64,000 bases of DNA. Origin: Myrmaecium sp. VS I D KN 1. Its lineage: Eukaryota > Ascomycota > Dothideomycetes > Valsariales > Valsariaceae. Shown here one piece after another: positions 12,589 to 22,900 of this stretch. Below the pieces are notes generated by a model. That model was not told the origin of the DNA. It worked only from the letters and a program-made list of their open reading frames with translations, and ran no database searches. A program made the translations under genes and the position numbers. Positions within the stretch are counted from its first letter, which is position 1. Each line of letters opens with the position of its first letter. Where the stretch lies: NCBI GenBank assembly GCA_019775845.1, contig JADQAV010000059.1, positions 62,001 through 126,000 of the forward strand, read 5' to 3'.

Positions 12589-13007
12589 ATCCGCGCCGAC
12601 GATCCATTGACAAAGCGCACATCGGTCGCAGGATCCTACTAGTATATATATAGATCTCGACATATCGAATCCATTTGCCTATCCTCCTCTCTATATATCC
12701 TATATCTATTCCTATGATCTTCCCCTTTTTCCCCTTCTCGCCCTGCTCTCGCTCCATACGGCTCCTATATACACTTCTTCACCACCCCCACTCCTTTTTC
12801 TAAAGCCCAAGATCAAAAAGAAAGGAAGAGAACGAAACAAACGCCGTCGCTATGCTCCTGCCCCTGTTCCTGCCCCAACCCAATTCCCCAAACGAAGAAA
12901 AATATATTAAAAGACAAGGATAATCAAATATGCTTTCGATGCCATAACGCCCGTTTGCAGATGCCTTCTCTTTTTGCTTTTTTGCAGATGTCGGAAATGC
13001 TTTGCGC

Positions 13008-14177
13008 TCAAATCAACCCCCCGCCCACCACCGCCGCCAGCGCAACCGCAGCACCCACTCCCCATCCCCCACCCACCCGCAAACCCCCCGCCGCCGCCGC
13101 CGCCGCCCCACTCGACGCCGCCGTAACATGAATGCCCCCCACAATCTCCGTCGTCACATTCAACCTCCCGGTAACCGTCTCCGCAACCCCATTCACCGCA
13201 TCCACCGCCTGAATCGCCGGACCGACATTAAAGAAATCCACGAGGACGAAATTCGGTTTCTTCGCGTACGTGGCGGCACACGCGGCCAGACGCGCCGCAA
13301 TGCTCGAGGAGATGGTGGGGTCGGGGGAGTTGGTGGTGGCGACGTTGGCCACGTCCGGGGTTTCGATGCCGAAGGCTTGGAGCTCGTCGAGGAAGTGGTT
13401 CATGAGGAACAGACGGCCGCTGACGAGGGCGGCTTCGGGGCTTCCCGCCAGGGAGGCGGGGCGGTCGGGGAGGCAGCTGAGATTCGCGGCGGAGGTGACG
13501 TCGTAGGCGTTTTCGAAGACGTGGTCGAATTCATTGAGCAGGTAAGGGGCGCCGGTGTTGTTGGCGAGGCTGGCGACGAAGGTGACGAGCCGGGTGTTGG
13601 CGGCGATCATGTCGGACAGGTTGGGCCATTGGAGGGTGGCGCTTTTGGCGGTGCCGTTGGCGTCTTCGACGCCGACGTCTTCGGCGGCCGTCGGGCTGAA
13701 GACGTAGGTGGTGATGCCGGAGATTTCGTATTCGCTGGCGAAGTCGGCGGCGGTGAGGTCGTCGCTGTTGACCAGCACGACCGTGACCACGTCGGACGGG
13801 TTCGCGTCCAGCCACTGCTTGATCTCGGCGAGCCAGGAGCTGAGGGTGCCGGCGTCGAGGAGGGCGCAGGAGGAGTGGCAGAGGTGCCACTCCGTCGTCC
13901 CTTCGTCCGTTTCGTAGGCGTGCACCTGCGCGGTCAGCAGCCGGACCCCGGCGTCGAGCTGGACGGTCGTGTTGAAGAACTGGTTGCCCGAGGTGGTGTA
14001 GTCGTTGCTGGCCGTGCGGAGGAAGGGCGAGTCGTGCGCGCCCAGGTAGGTGATGTTGTGGTAGTGCCGCGCGCAGAGCTCGGGCGAGTTGTTGCACGCC
14101 TGGGCCGTGACGGCAGGGAGCAGGGAGAGGAGGGGGAGGGCGACGGCATGGAGGATGGTGGGGATCGAGAGGCGCAT
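13008..14177 (-). CDS. secreted GPI-anchored PLC-like phosphodiesterase
   Basis: Intronless, 389 residues. A signal peptide (about 1-25, MRLSIPTIL.. ending AVTAQA) is followed by a PI-PLC X-type TIM-barrel fold. YLGAHDSPF gives the first catalytic-type His and HLCHSSC a second His/Cys segment typical of the fungal family. The chain has seven or more N-glycosylation sequons (for example NIT, NTT, NGT, NLS, NVT). The C-terminus has small residues, then a hydrophobic tail (GAAVALAAVVGGGLI), the pattern of a GPI-attachment signal. I infer a cell-wall or plasma-membrane protein of the PLC-like phosphodiesterase superfamily. There is no Y domain or calcium-binding module, so it is not a eukaryotic signalling PLC. 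The substrate is unknown. Confidence 0.85.
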   Translation of the reverse strand: MRLSIPTILHAVALPLLSLLPAVTAQACNNSPELCARHYHNITYLGAHDSPFLRTASNDYTTSGNQFFNTTVQLDAGVRLLTAQVHAYETDEGTTEWHLCHSSCALLDAGTLSSWLAEIKQWLDANPSDVVTVVLVNSDDLTAADFASEYEISGITTYVFSPTAAEDVGVEDANGTAKSATLQWPNLSDMIAANTRLVTFVASLANNTGAPYLLNEFDHVFENAYDVTSAANLSCLPDRPASLAGSPEAALVSGRLFLMNHFLDELQAFGIETPDVANVATTNSPDPTISSSIAARLAACAATYAKKPNFVLVDFFNVGPAIQAVDAVNGVAETVTGRLNVTTEIVGGIHVTAASSGAAAAAAGGLRVGGGWGVGAAVALAAVVGGGLI

Positions 14178-16003
14178 GCTTCAGTGTGTGTCCGGCTGGG
14201 AGATGGAGATCTTCGGAGGGGAGGGTCGAAGGGATGTAGGAGGGCCAGTATGCGTATGTAATCGGTAAGACGTGTGAACAGGGAACAGTCGGGTAGGGGG
14301 AAGTGAGTGATCAGCCAGGTCCTGAGGCGATGACGTTCCCTCGCGAGTCGGATCGTTGCCCGTCTAGGTAGGTGGAGGGTGTGTGTGCGAGGATGGTGAC
14401 AGCGGAGGGTGTGGAGGGGATGGATACGCGTGGAGGTGTGAAGTGGTTGATTGATAGCGTGCTATGATGTATGTACACCTCAGTCACCGTACGGTATGGA
14501 CAGAGGGGGGCACTGGGCAGCACCGGACCAGCATGCAAGGATGAACGAGTGAATGGATGGGCGGCCGGACGAAGAAAAGGGCCGGAAAAGAGAGGAGAGA
14601 AGAGAAGAAGAGAAAGAGAGGCAGCACAGCTGACGCGGACGCGGGAGGCGAAAAGACTTTGTAGTAAGCTTAACCGAGAAAATCGGGGAGGTGGATGAGT
14701 GTGAATGAGAGGCAGTAGGGATGATGAGGATGAGGATGATGATGAAAGGAGGCGGAGTGAGGGAAAGGGGAGAAGACAATAGGAAAGAGAGTGAGAGAGA
14801 CAGAGCATTGATGTCGGGGAGGTCTGTGGAGGTGGAAGGGGAGGTGGAAGGGGAGGTGGAAGGGGAGAGTGGTCCAGATGCACAGATGCACAGATGCACC
14901 AATGCACAGCCTCTCCATCGCGGGGAAATCCCTCTGCTGGTGGTCCGCTGGTCGTTTCAGCAAATCGTCCGCCCACCCGATCCGCCCTCATCCGGGCCTG
15001 GTGAAACGGCGTTGAGACCCACTTGGAGCCAGTCGGAGCCAGTCAAGCCAGTTAAGGAGTGACTTTGGATGCCTGATGTCTCGGGATCTCGGAATCTCGG
15101 AGGACTGGAGGTGCCTGAGGTGCTCCAACCCCCTCGCCGTGCCTGCCAAGCCTCGACGCCCTTCCCGCCGACTAAACCCGTTCGAGTTATGGGCTGTCAG
15201 CCACAGCCCCAGCCTCTTTTATCAATATGCTCCGATGATCACCTCAGGCATTCCTTCTTCCTTCTTCTCCACCTCACTCGCATCCCAGCAACAGCACAAG
15301 ATGACAGTGAAAAGAGGGGTGACGATGACTGCGTTGACAATAACGAAGACAATGGTGTGTGGAAGATCGGTTTTTTTTCTCGAGGCAGTCATTTGGTGAC
15401 AGAATTCTTTCCAGTCTGCCGCGTTGTCACATGGCGAGGTGAAGTTTACTACGAGTATTTCCGCGCCAGATGAACTGGTGCAAACGGGAGTTTCTATCTA
15501 CAATGTTGGACTGTCACCGCTCACGTTACTCTTGTTGCCTTTCTCTCTGCCTCCTTCTTGGTCCTTCTTCGTCCGTTCCCACTGTCATTAACGCAACCGG
15601 AATTCGCACGGCAACAACTTTCCGTGAATGGTCATACCTCGTCACGTTGCCTCGAGTTCATGTTAACATTGTATCTCCCTCGCCTCTATCCATCCATTGG
15701 TAACCCATCGACGATAACGGCGAGTACAGCACAAGCACGAGCGGAGTACCCAAACGGAATGCCTTCCCACGAGCACATTGTTAACGTCTATCATCACTCA
15801 ACCATTCCATCATACCAAGCCTGCATTTATATCTATCGCTGCGGACGACAATTTCTAATCCAACACTCGCTGTTCTCCAGAGCTACGTGCTTTTCACACG
15901 CTTTCGCCGTCGTGACCAGAAAAAGCCTTCCCACGTCGCCGACATCGCAAAGAGCCCAACAGCTCGTGACAGAATCCACGTGCACATCGACAATATCTTC
16001 TTC
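14178..16003. other. divergent intergenic region
   Basis: Spacer between the PLC-like gene (-) and an unrecognised gene (+). It contains two short tandem-repeat blocks at 14828-14906. Open frames of 75-226 codons here are simple-sequence or unlike any known family and are not called. Confidence 0.5.
14828..14906. repeat. two adjacent short tandem repeats
   Basis: Three and a fraction copies of the 12-mer GGAGGTGGAAGG (14828-14866), then, after 8 bp, four copies of the 8-mer CAGATGCA with the last diverged (14875-14906). Confidence 0.85.
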
Positions 16004-16846
16004 ATGGATCCTCATCACCCGCCTCACGAGAACGCGGCCGGGCTGCATCTGTCCACTCCGCAGTCACTCTCCCAGCTTCCCGCTCAACCGCACGGCCTGT
16101 CGCCTCTCGAAGAGCTAGCTCACCAAGCAAGCCAACTTCCTCACTTGCCCGCCAACATCGACATTGACATCGACATGGCCTACACCGACATGCCAGACGC
16201 CGTAACCTCCCACAACCCTTCCGGTACCGAGGGAACCACCGCTGCCGGCACCGACTCGGGAACAGACTGCGACCACCAAACCAGCACCGAGGACACCGAC
16301 GTCAGGGACGATCCCACCTCCGACAGCGACAGCGACACCGACGCCAACGAAGCCGACACTTTCACCGACGCCATCGACAACCTCGCCGGCGCCACCGCCC
16401 AATGGGCACACACCATACCCCCCACCCTCACGCTAATGCAGCAGCTGAAAACGCGCGGCAGCACCGCCGCCGCCGCCACCAAGGCCAAGGCCCTACACGC
16501 CGAGTGGACCGCAACCTGCCTCCCGCTCCTCAAAACCCACCACCTCAACTGCGTGGCCGGCGCGATCGAGACGAACCTCACGCTGTGCGAGCGCGGCGGG
16601 GCACTCTGCGGGCGGGTCGCGGAGGCGTTTGGCGTCGTCGCGGCGGAGGCGCAGGAGAAGCGGGCGTGGGCGGCGGAGTTGGTGCTGCGGTGGCGGGAGA
16701 TGGTGCTGCGTAGGGAGGCGTGCGGGAATGAGGGGTTGCATCCGCTGTGGGGACGACTGCAGCGCCGGCCGCCGTGTTGTGCTGGGTTGGTGTATCCGCG
16801 CTCGACGGCGGAGGGGGATGTGTGGGCTTGGTTGTTTGATGAGTGA
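16004..16846 (+). CDS. unrecognised intronless protein, 280 aa
   Basis: I do not recognise this protein. The ATG at 16004 (MDPHHPPHENAAG) is the first in a frame open to 16846. Residues 1-85 are Pro/His/Leu-rich, about 85-130 are acidic with Asp/Ser/Thr repeats (DSDSDTDANEADTF), and 145-280 are Ala/Leu/Glu-rich and probably helical, ending in a Trp-containing tail (VWAWLFDE). There is no signal peptide or membrane segment. Third positions are C-rich in the first two thirds and abruptly G-rich in the last 250 nt, as in neighbouring real genes, which supports coding status. It is probably a lineage-restricted protein; intron-free structure and lack of a domain leave some doubt. Confidence 0.55.
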   Translation: MDPHHPPHENAAGLHLSTPQSLSQLPAQPHGLSPLEELAHQASQLPHLPANIDIDIDMAYTDMPDAVTSHNPSGTEGTTAAGTDSGTDCDHQTSTEDTDVRDDPTSDSDSDTDANEADTFTDAIDNLAGATAQWAHTIPPTLTLMQQLKTRGSTAAAATKAKALHAEWTATCLPLLKTHHLNCVAGAIETNLTLCERGGALCGRVAEAFGVVAAEAQEKRAWAAELVLRWREMVLRREACGNEGLHPLWGRLQRRPPCCAGLVYPRSTAEGDVWAWLFDE

Positions 16847-17635
16847 GTGAGTGAGGGGGGCGGGGAGGTGTGAGGGTGGTCGTATTCTGCTTCTTACAGT
16901 ATCCTTCTTCTTGCTGATTGCGGAGAAGCACTTCGAGCGGTCTTGTCTCTATCCACTACCCTCTTTCACTCTCTTTGGATCCAACAGTCTTTCCACCCAC
17001 AAGCACATCTTCCTTTCCCACCAAAGCATCCCAGATATCCTCCAGAGCATAGCATGAGGAGAAAGGCGGTTGTCTGATTGATAACTCAAAGGCTTTTTGA
17101 TTTCTTCTCCTTCCCTCTTTCCTTCAAAGACAGACGCCGGATGTAACCGAGAATCCGGTATACAAAATCATACGATGCTGTAGAGAAGAGTGCGATGTAT
17201 ATCCCAGCGTATTCTCTCCCCCGCCGATATCACACCATAACCCATGTCGCATCCCTATGTAAGCACCGTGACTTCCAATTGCGAACTTACCCTACAGCAG
17301 AATATAGTATCCAAAAGTAAATACTAAAGCCCTCCTTCGTCCCCTCACCCACCCACCCCTAAACGACCTCTCGTCGTAAGTAGCAGTCAAACTTCCCAAT
17401 TAGGCAACGTCCGAAAGCGGTTTAGTCCGATAAGCTCTGACCAATCACCGGGCTTCAAAATCCGAATGAGGTAGGCTCGCGAGGCTGATCGTTGAACGTG
17501 TTGGAGGGGGGAGGCCGGGTTGCGGGTTATGCGGTTTGGGTCACTCACTGGGTGAGGTACTAGGTGGACGACCTTTATGGGGGGTGGAGGCGGCGCCGTA
17601 CGAGTATAGTGTTGTCTATTATCTATGATCGATCA

Positions 17636-17905
17636 TCCATTGCTTGTCCAGTCTATCGTCTATCATTCATCCATCGTTTATCCACTCCATCATCTATCAT
17701 TTATCTATCATTCATCATTCATTTACTCCACCATCCATCCACACCATCCATTGTCCATCATCCATCCACTCCATCCATCATCCATCCACTCCATCCACCA
17801 TCCATCCACACCATCCATTGTCCATCATCCATCCACTCCATCCATCATCCATCCACTCCATCCATCATCCATCATCCATCGACCCACTCCATCCATTGTC
17901 CACCC
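17636..17905. repeat. CATCCATCCACTC-type minisatellite
   Basis: About 270 bp built from ATCC, ATCA and CTCC words arranged in imperfect higher-order units (CCATCCACTCCATC and variants). Several units are nearly identical over 20 bp or more, for example in 17755-17870. All three forward frames are open across it because the words contain no stop codon, so open frames of 97-146 codons here are repeat artefacts. Confidence 0.9.
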
Positions 17906-18186
17906 ACTGTGCTGCTGCTGTACATACCCAGAGATAAGGAAGCCAGCATGCTCAGCGGGTGTCCTAGTTACCTGAAGACGGAAGGTCAGATCGGTACGAG
18001 GTAGGCAGAAAAGCGGTGGATATCTGTATAGGGCGGGGCGTAGTGGTTCATCGTTGATCTATCGAGTTAGTGTGAACTGATACATAGGTATGAACGGGGC
18101 CGTGGCGGCACGGAAGAAGGGGGCGCGTAAGGTAGGTACTAGTCAAGTAATGGATCGGTGCCAGTGCACATATTTACCCGAACCCG

Positions 18187-18210
18187 CTCTTGTCCTGATC
18201 AGGACAAGAG
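18187..18210. repeat. 24-bp perfect palindrome
   Basis: The half-site CTCTTGTCCTGA is followed with no spacer by its exact reverse complement, centred on TGATCA. The flanking bases (G before, A after) do not extend it. It lies in non-coding DNA. It could be a dimeric protein-binding site, a cruciform-forming element or the junction of a small inverted duplication; the sequence does not decide. Confidence 0.9.
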
Positions 18211-19040
18211 AAATGTGTATAAGCAAATCATCGCTGTAGGTCACGGTGTTTCTGACCTGCGAATACAACAATGTTCCGATCATGGCGGCTGCGCGCAAGT
18301 GCTGAAAGATGAGATGGAGCTATTTATGGCTTAGACCGACTCACCGTAAGCCGTCGGTGGCCTGATGAAGCACAGGTAGCTCCTCCCGCCGAGTACCGTA
18401 GCTTCATGAGCCGTCGCGTTCAGGCAAGAGATCATTTGCGGTTGCGATTTGGAAGTGAAGTTTTGTTGGCCCTGGAGCGATACGGATAGCAGTACCTATC
18501 AGATTCGTTTCAGAGTATAAGATGGAATTCACATCAACTCTTAGCACGCGGACGAGTATCAGTTACACTCCCTGAGGCAGGTAATTTCTAAGAAGTAGCG
18601 GTGATAGGCGCCATATAATAGATGAGCGATGTTACAGCCCTGGCGACTGAACAGTACAGTAACAATGTACACCACATCTAGCAAAGTGAGGTGCGAAGTC
18701 ACAGCCTTATCGGGCCGATAACACAACACTCCACATCACTTGAAGTTCAGTTGTTCACCTTCATCAGCATTCACGTATAGTGGGTACTTCCTCATTGTTA
18801 AGCACTCACCGAGCACCTCAGAGATGTTAGACTGTGACAATGCAGTCCAACACTGATTGACTTCCTAAATAAATACACCGTCTCCCAGCATGTACGCTCA
18901 TCCATCCTCACACAATCCCACACCGCTACTACAAGATCCTCCAAACACACCAATTCAATCCCCAACTTCTCCCATCAGAAACTCCACCTTCGAAAAGTAC
19001 ACACACACACCCTCCACCAACAACCAACCACCCAACAACC

Positions 19041-19934
19041 ATGAAAGACGACCACGCCACCCTCGCCCAGCGCAACCACATCCGCAACCTCATCCACTAC
19101 TCCGACCAGCTCGCCACCCACACCCAGGAGCTCCGCGCCCTGCTCTCCACCAACCTCTCCCACCAATCCATCCTGCACAAGCTCGGCACCGCCCAGTACC
19201 GGAAGTTCATCGAGCTGTGCGTGCAGCGGGAGCGGCTGCAGCGCGCCATCGCCCGCGACCCCGCCGTCGCCCGCCTCGCCCGCCACTGCCCCATCATCCG
19301 CGCCGTCGCCGGCTTCACGATGCCGGCGCCGCCTCCGGCTGCGCGCGAGACGGCCGGTGACCGACAGATCCCATACGCCCCGGCTGCGGCGGCGGCGGCG
19401 CCCACCGCGGAACCAAGTCTGACGGACATTTGGCTCGCGCGTGAGCTCGCGGAGCAGCACGCCAACGACGACAACGCCGGCGGAGCACCGGCCCCCGTCG
19501 CCACCGAACGCAAGACCAGCGCGTCACTCTTCGACATGGACTCCCCCCCACTCTCCGCCCGTCTGCCCGTCGAACAGGCGCAGCCGCAGTCACAGCAGCA
19601 GCAGGAGCAGGAGCAGGAGCAGCACCCCACCAACCTCCCAACCGCCGCCGACTACCAAACCACCGTCCCCATCGTCACCGTGAGCAGCCAGGCCTACCTG
19701 GCCTACCTGCAGATGCGGCGGCTGTACCACCGGCTGCGCGCCCGGGTGAACGAGATCCACCTGTACCAGGCGCGCGCCCAGCGGCTGGATCGGGGGGCCC
19801 GCTTGCTCCGCTGGGACCTGGAGGATGTGGAGTGCCAGCGCGCCGCGGTGGATCGCACGATTCGGCGGTTGCAGCATGAGAGTATGGACCCGGAGGGCGC
19901 GGAGGCGTATCAGGAGGAGGATTTGTATGCGTGA
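19041..19934 (+). CDS. unrecognised coiled-coil, Gln-rich protein, 297 aa
   Basis: Intronless; I do not recognise the family. The ATG follows a C/A-rich leader typical of fungal 5' ends. Residues 1-95 form a charged, probably helical region (MKDDHATLAQRNHIRNLIHY..). A Pro/Ala-rich linker follows, then a helix with DIWLARELAEQHAN (about 127-140), a Gln/Glu-rich run (about 177-195), and a C-terminal stretch with heptad-like Leu/Arg spacing (about 214-288) that suggests a coiled coil. There is no signal peptide or membrane segment. The C-rich to G-rich switch at about 19700 matches the neighbouring genes. A structural or scaffold role is only a guess. Confidence 0.6.
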   Translation: MKDDHATLAQRNHIRNLIHYSDQLATHTQELRALLSTNLSHQSILHKLGTAQYRKFIELCVQRERLQRAIARDPAVARLARHCPIIRAVAGFTMPAPPPAARETAGDRQIPYAPAAAAAAPTAEPSLTDIWLARELAEQHANDDNAGGAPAPVATERKTSASLFDMDSPPLSARLPVEQAQPQSQQQQEQEQEQHPTNLPTAADYQTTVPIVTVSSQAYLAYLQMRRLYHRLRARVNEIHLYQARAQRLDRGARLLRWDLEDVECQRAAVDRTIRRLQHESMDPEGAEAYQEEDLYA

Positions 19935-22900
19935 GCTTTCCTGGGGGAGGGTCTTGGGGGAGAGAGACTTTGGATTTGGGGATGAGGTGCTGTGGGGGAT
20001 GGGCAGCTTGAAAGATGTTCCTTGTCTTTGGAGATGATAGAAGTTTGAACCTTCTGAGGTGAACCCGCCTGTTCTAAACGGCGGCCAGGAAAACAGCGAG
20101 AGAACTTGGATGAGAGGCTGTTCGAGGGCGGAAAAGATACCCCGTCACGAAAGACGAATGATTGAAACACTGCTGCCTTCTATCCTTCCCAGAGCGAGAA
20201 TTTGGCGAACGGATTTCCTTGAAGATGAGATAAGGGATGGAATGACACGACATGTACTAGACGAAGAACAAGAAAATGAAGCATGGGACATTGAGATGAG
20301 AAAGATGTAGCGACTTTAGGAATGACGATAATAATACCACATACAAACAGACAGAAACGTAGAGAAAAGCTATGTGATATAGATGAAAGAGTATGTATGC
20401 AGTACACAAGTACTTGTCTCCAGGAGCGAAAGCCGGGACGACGTCCGACGCTACTGATTTTTTTCCTTATACAGGGTCACCTTTTCGTTCTGTTTACTGC
20501 ATGAATGCATGCGGCGGTGATAAGGTGATAGTACACCTTGTTTGATGATATGATGTGGGGTGGTGGGCTTCGTGTAGTAGTCGGAGATGTCGGAGCGGAT
20601 AGATGCTAGGCACTTACCATTCGGATGCATGGGTGTGGGGTGAGAAGCTAAGCTGACTGAGTGTACCCTTTCTCTTCTATTCCGCTCTGTGCCGAGCAGC
20701 GGATGCGATGCGGAAAAGGTGGGTGATGGCTGGTAGAGTGGGCAATTTCGGGGGCGGGGAGTGGGGTGGAGGAGCGGATGATCCTGTCCGGTAATAGGAT
20801 GAAGAAGTGTAGCTTCGGTTTTGGGGGAGAGAGAAAAATAAAGGACCGTCTGATCATTCACTCACCCAGCTTTTGCAACGCCAATATTACGTCGCCCCCT
20901 TTCCGGCTTCCCTCTCTTGTGGCGATACGATGACTACGTCTTGCTCGGCGCGCTCGAGATCGCCATTCGACGATATGGGGCGGTTCAGCGAGGAAAAAAG
21001 TGAACAGCACATCTTGGGTCGTGAGCGGTACGAGGAAGCAATGTCGAACAGGACCTGCTGCGCGTTGTACCTAACGAATAAGGATGTTCATGGGCTGGAA
21101 TGGAAAGCTTGCCGTCGGACAGTCGGAAAAGGCTCCGTGGGAGCGTAAGCCGATATCAAGCCAGGATGGGATCTAGCGGGTACCCGAAAAATGGTGGTCG
21201 ATATGATCGGTGGGCCGAAGGCAAGGGCTTGAAGCCGGCGGCTTTGTTGAGTTGAAAATGTGACTGCTCAACTGATGGGAGAAACGACAAAGATCGTCGT
21301 GACAAAAATAGAAGGAGGTGAAGGGAGACGGGAATAAGTGTGGTGCGAGGATCCCCAGCATGGCGGGGAATCCCGTGCCTCACAAGTACATGGATCTGTG
21401 GAAGGATGGAGTGGCTGGGAACGAGCTGTATAGGAGATTTCTCGTGCGATCTTCAATCGAGAGTGCTCAGGATGAGGCGGGGAGGGTCGAAAGTAATACT
21501 TGAGGCGGACGAGGTATAGCGCGGAAAGCCGCAGTTGAATCCCGGAGGCATGCTGACTGGCATGAGCCCCCCAGGACGAATGTACTATGCTTAGTGCAAA
21601 GTCCAAGAACCCCGGATACATCGTGGCGTGCTGGAGATGTGGATGACCGCATCGAGCGGGCTGCATCATGAGCTTGTTGCGGAAGCAAGATCCCGTACCA
21701 ACCGGCTGGAACGATCGCAATGGATTTCCGACGAGACGGTCTTCGGCTCTGTATCTCTGAAGGAATGGATCCGTGAATCTCTGTGTCGACCCGCGGCTTC
21801 GGGCCCCTGCTTGGCGGGTTAGGAGATGGTGAGGCGTTGTTCGCGCCTTGGTATCCATGTATCACCGTGGTGATGTTGTCAGCCAGCATGGGTTTGGTAG
21901 GGAAGGAGGCGTGAGTCAGGTGAGTCCAATTGCATCTTGTGGAGTTATCGACAGCAATTTTTCCGCGGCAAGCGGATGACGCGCATGTTAAACGCAGAAA
22001 GGACGTCTACGCACAGGATCCAGGATCGGCAAGACAATCTAACCGTAGATACCGCGGGTCGCATCCGGGGAAGCCACCATCTCCTTTCGAGCGGACCTTC
22101 AGCTCGGCGTGGCAGCGCCGAACATGAGTGCTCAGCGCGCGAAAGCACACCCGAGGCCGTGATGGTGGGAGAGGCGTGCATAGCAATTCGACCGCTTACA
22201 TGCATGCCGCAACCCAGCTACCGGTTTTAGGGCTCAAGTCGGCGAACTGGACATGAGGCATGCCTCCAGCGAGTCACCATTGCTTGAACGCTCAGACGAG
22301 GCGTCTTTTTGCGCAACCGTGAGGAAGACTTGGCCGAATGCCCGCCACCGAGCGCCGAAGGCTGCGGACATCTTCGGACAGCCAACCGGACACAGGGCGA
22401 AATCGTTCCTGGTGACGGTCATATTTGAGGCACAGGTCAGCAACAGGGGAAAGAACCACGGGTTGCAAAGAGCACGGTTCGACGAGCGGGCGGGTGCAGC
22501 GATGAAGTCTGGTTGCTGGGGTCTGTCTTGCACGAAGGCCGTCCGTGTCATACCTTGGGCTGTCTCACGGGAGAAGCGCTGGGTGCGGCGAGGCAGGGGT
22601 CGTGCGTCCGATCTTCAGGAGCTGGTAACGGTGGTGACGATATCGTGTGCGAGGCGAGGGAGGATTGAACGGGGGAGGAGGCGCAACGAAGAGGATGGGG
22701 GATGGGGGGACGAGGGACGAGGGACGGGGATGAGGTGCAGCTCGGGCGCACGCCAGGACGCGGTAGAGAGTTGTGGAAGAGAGAGAGAAGAGAGGAGGAG
22801 GGCGAATGGGAGAGGATGATTGGGGGAGGAGATGAGGTCGATGGTGGTGGGCATCTGAGGCAGCTCAGGCTCCTCGCTTGTTCGACCGATCGGATCTGCG

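Larger units (their letters stand above)
11706..13007. other. 3' flanks of cti6 and PLC-like gene (convergent)
   Basis: T-rich, low-complexity DNA between two convergent genes. It holds a (TTGA)n run, a poly-T run near 12110-12127, (AGT)n near 12304-12335 and a hexanucleotide GTGTAT run. It is mostly 3' untranslated sequence; no gene is supported. Confidence 0.55.
16847..19040. other. intergenic with minisatellite and palindrome
   Basis: A 2.2-kb gap between two unrecognised genes on the same strand. It contains a pyrimidine-rich minisatellite and a 24-bp perfect palindrome, listed separately. The last 150 bp (C/A-rich leader) probably belong to the downstream gene. No gene is supported. Confidence 0.55.

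Noticed and set aside
13002-14261. 419-codon forward open frame opposite the PLC-like gene
   Set aside because: It has simple Arg/Gly/Val/Glu composition and no start context. The reverse frame has a signal peptide, fold signatures and a GPI tail.
17564-18004. Three overlapping forward open frames over the minisatellite
   Set aside because: They are translations of the repeat, open only because its words lack stop codons.
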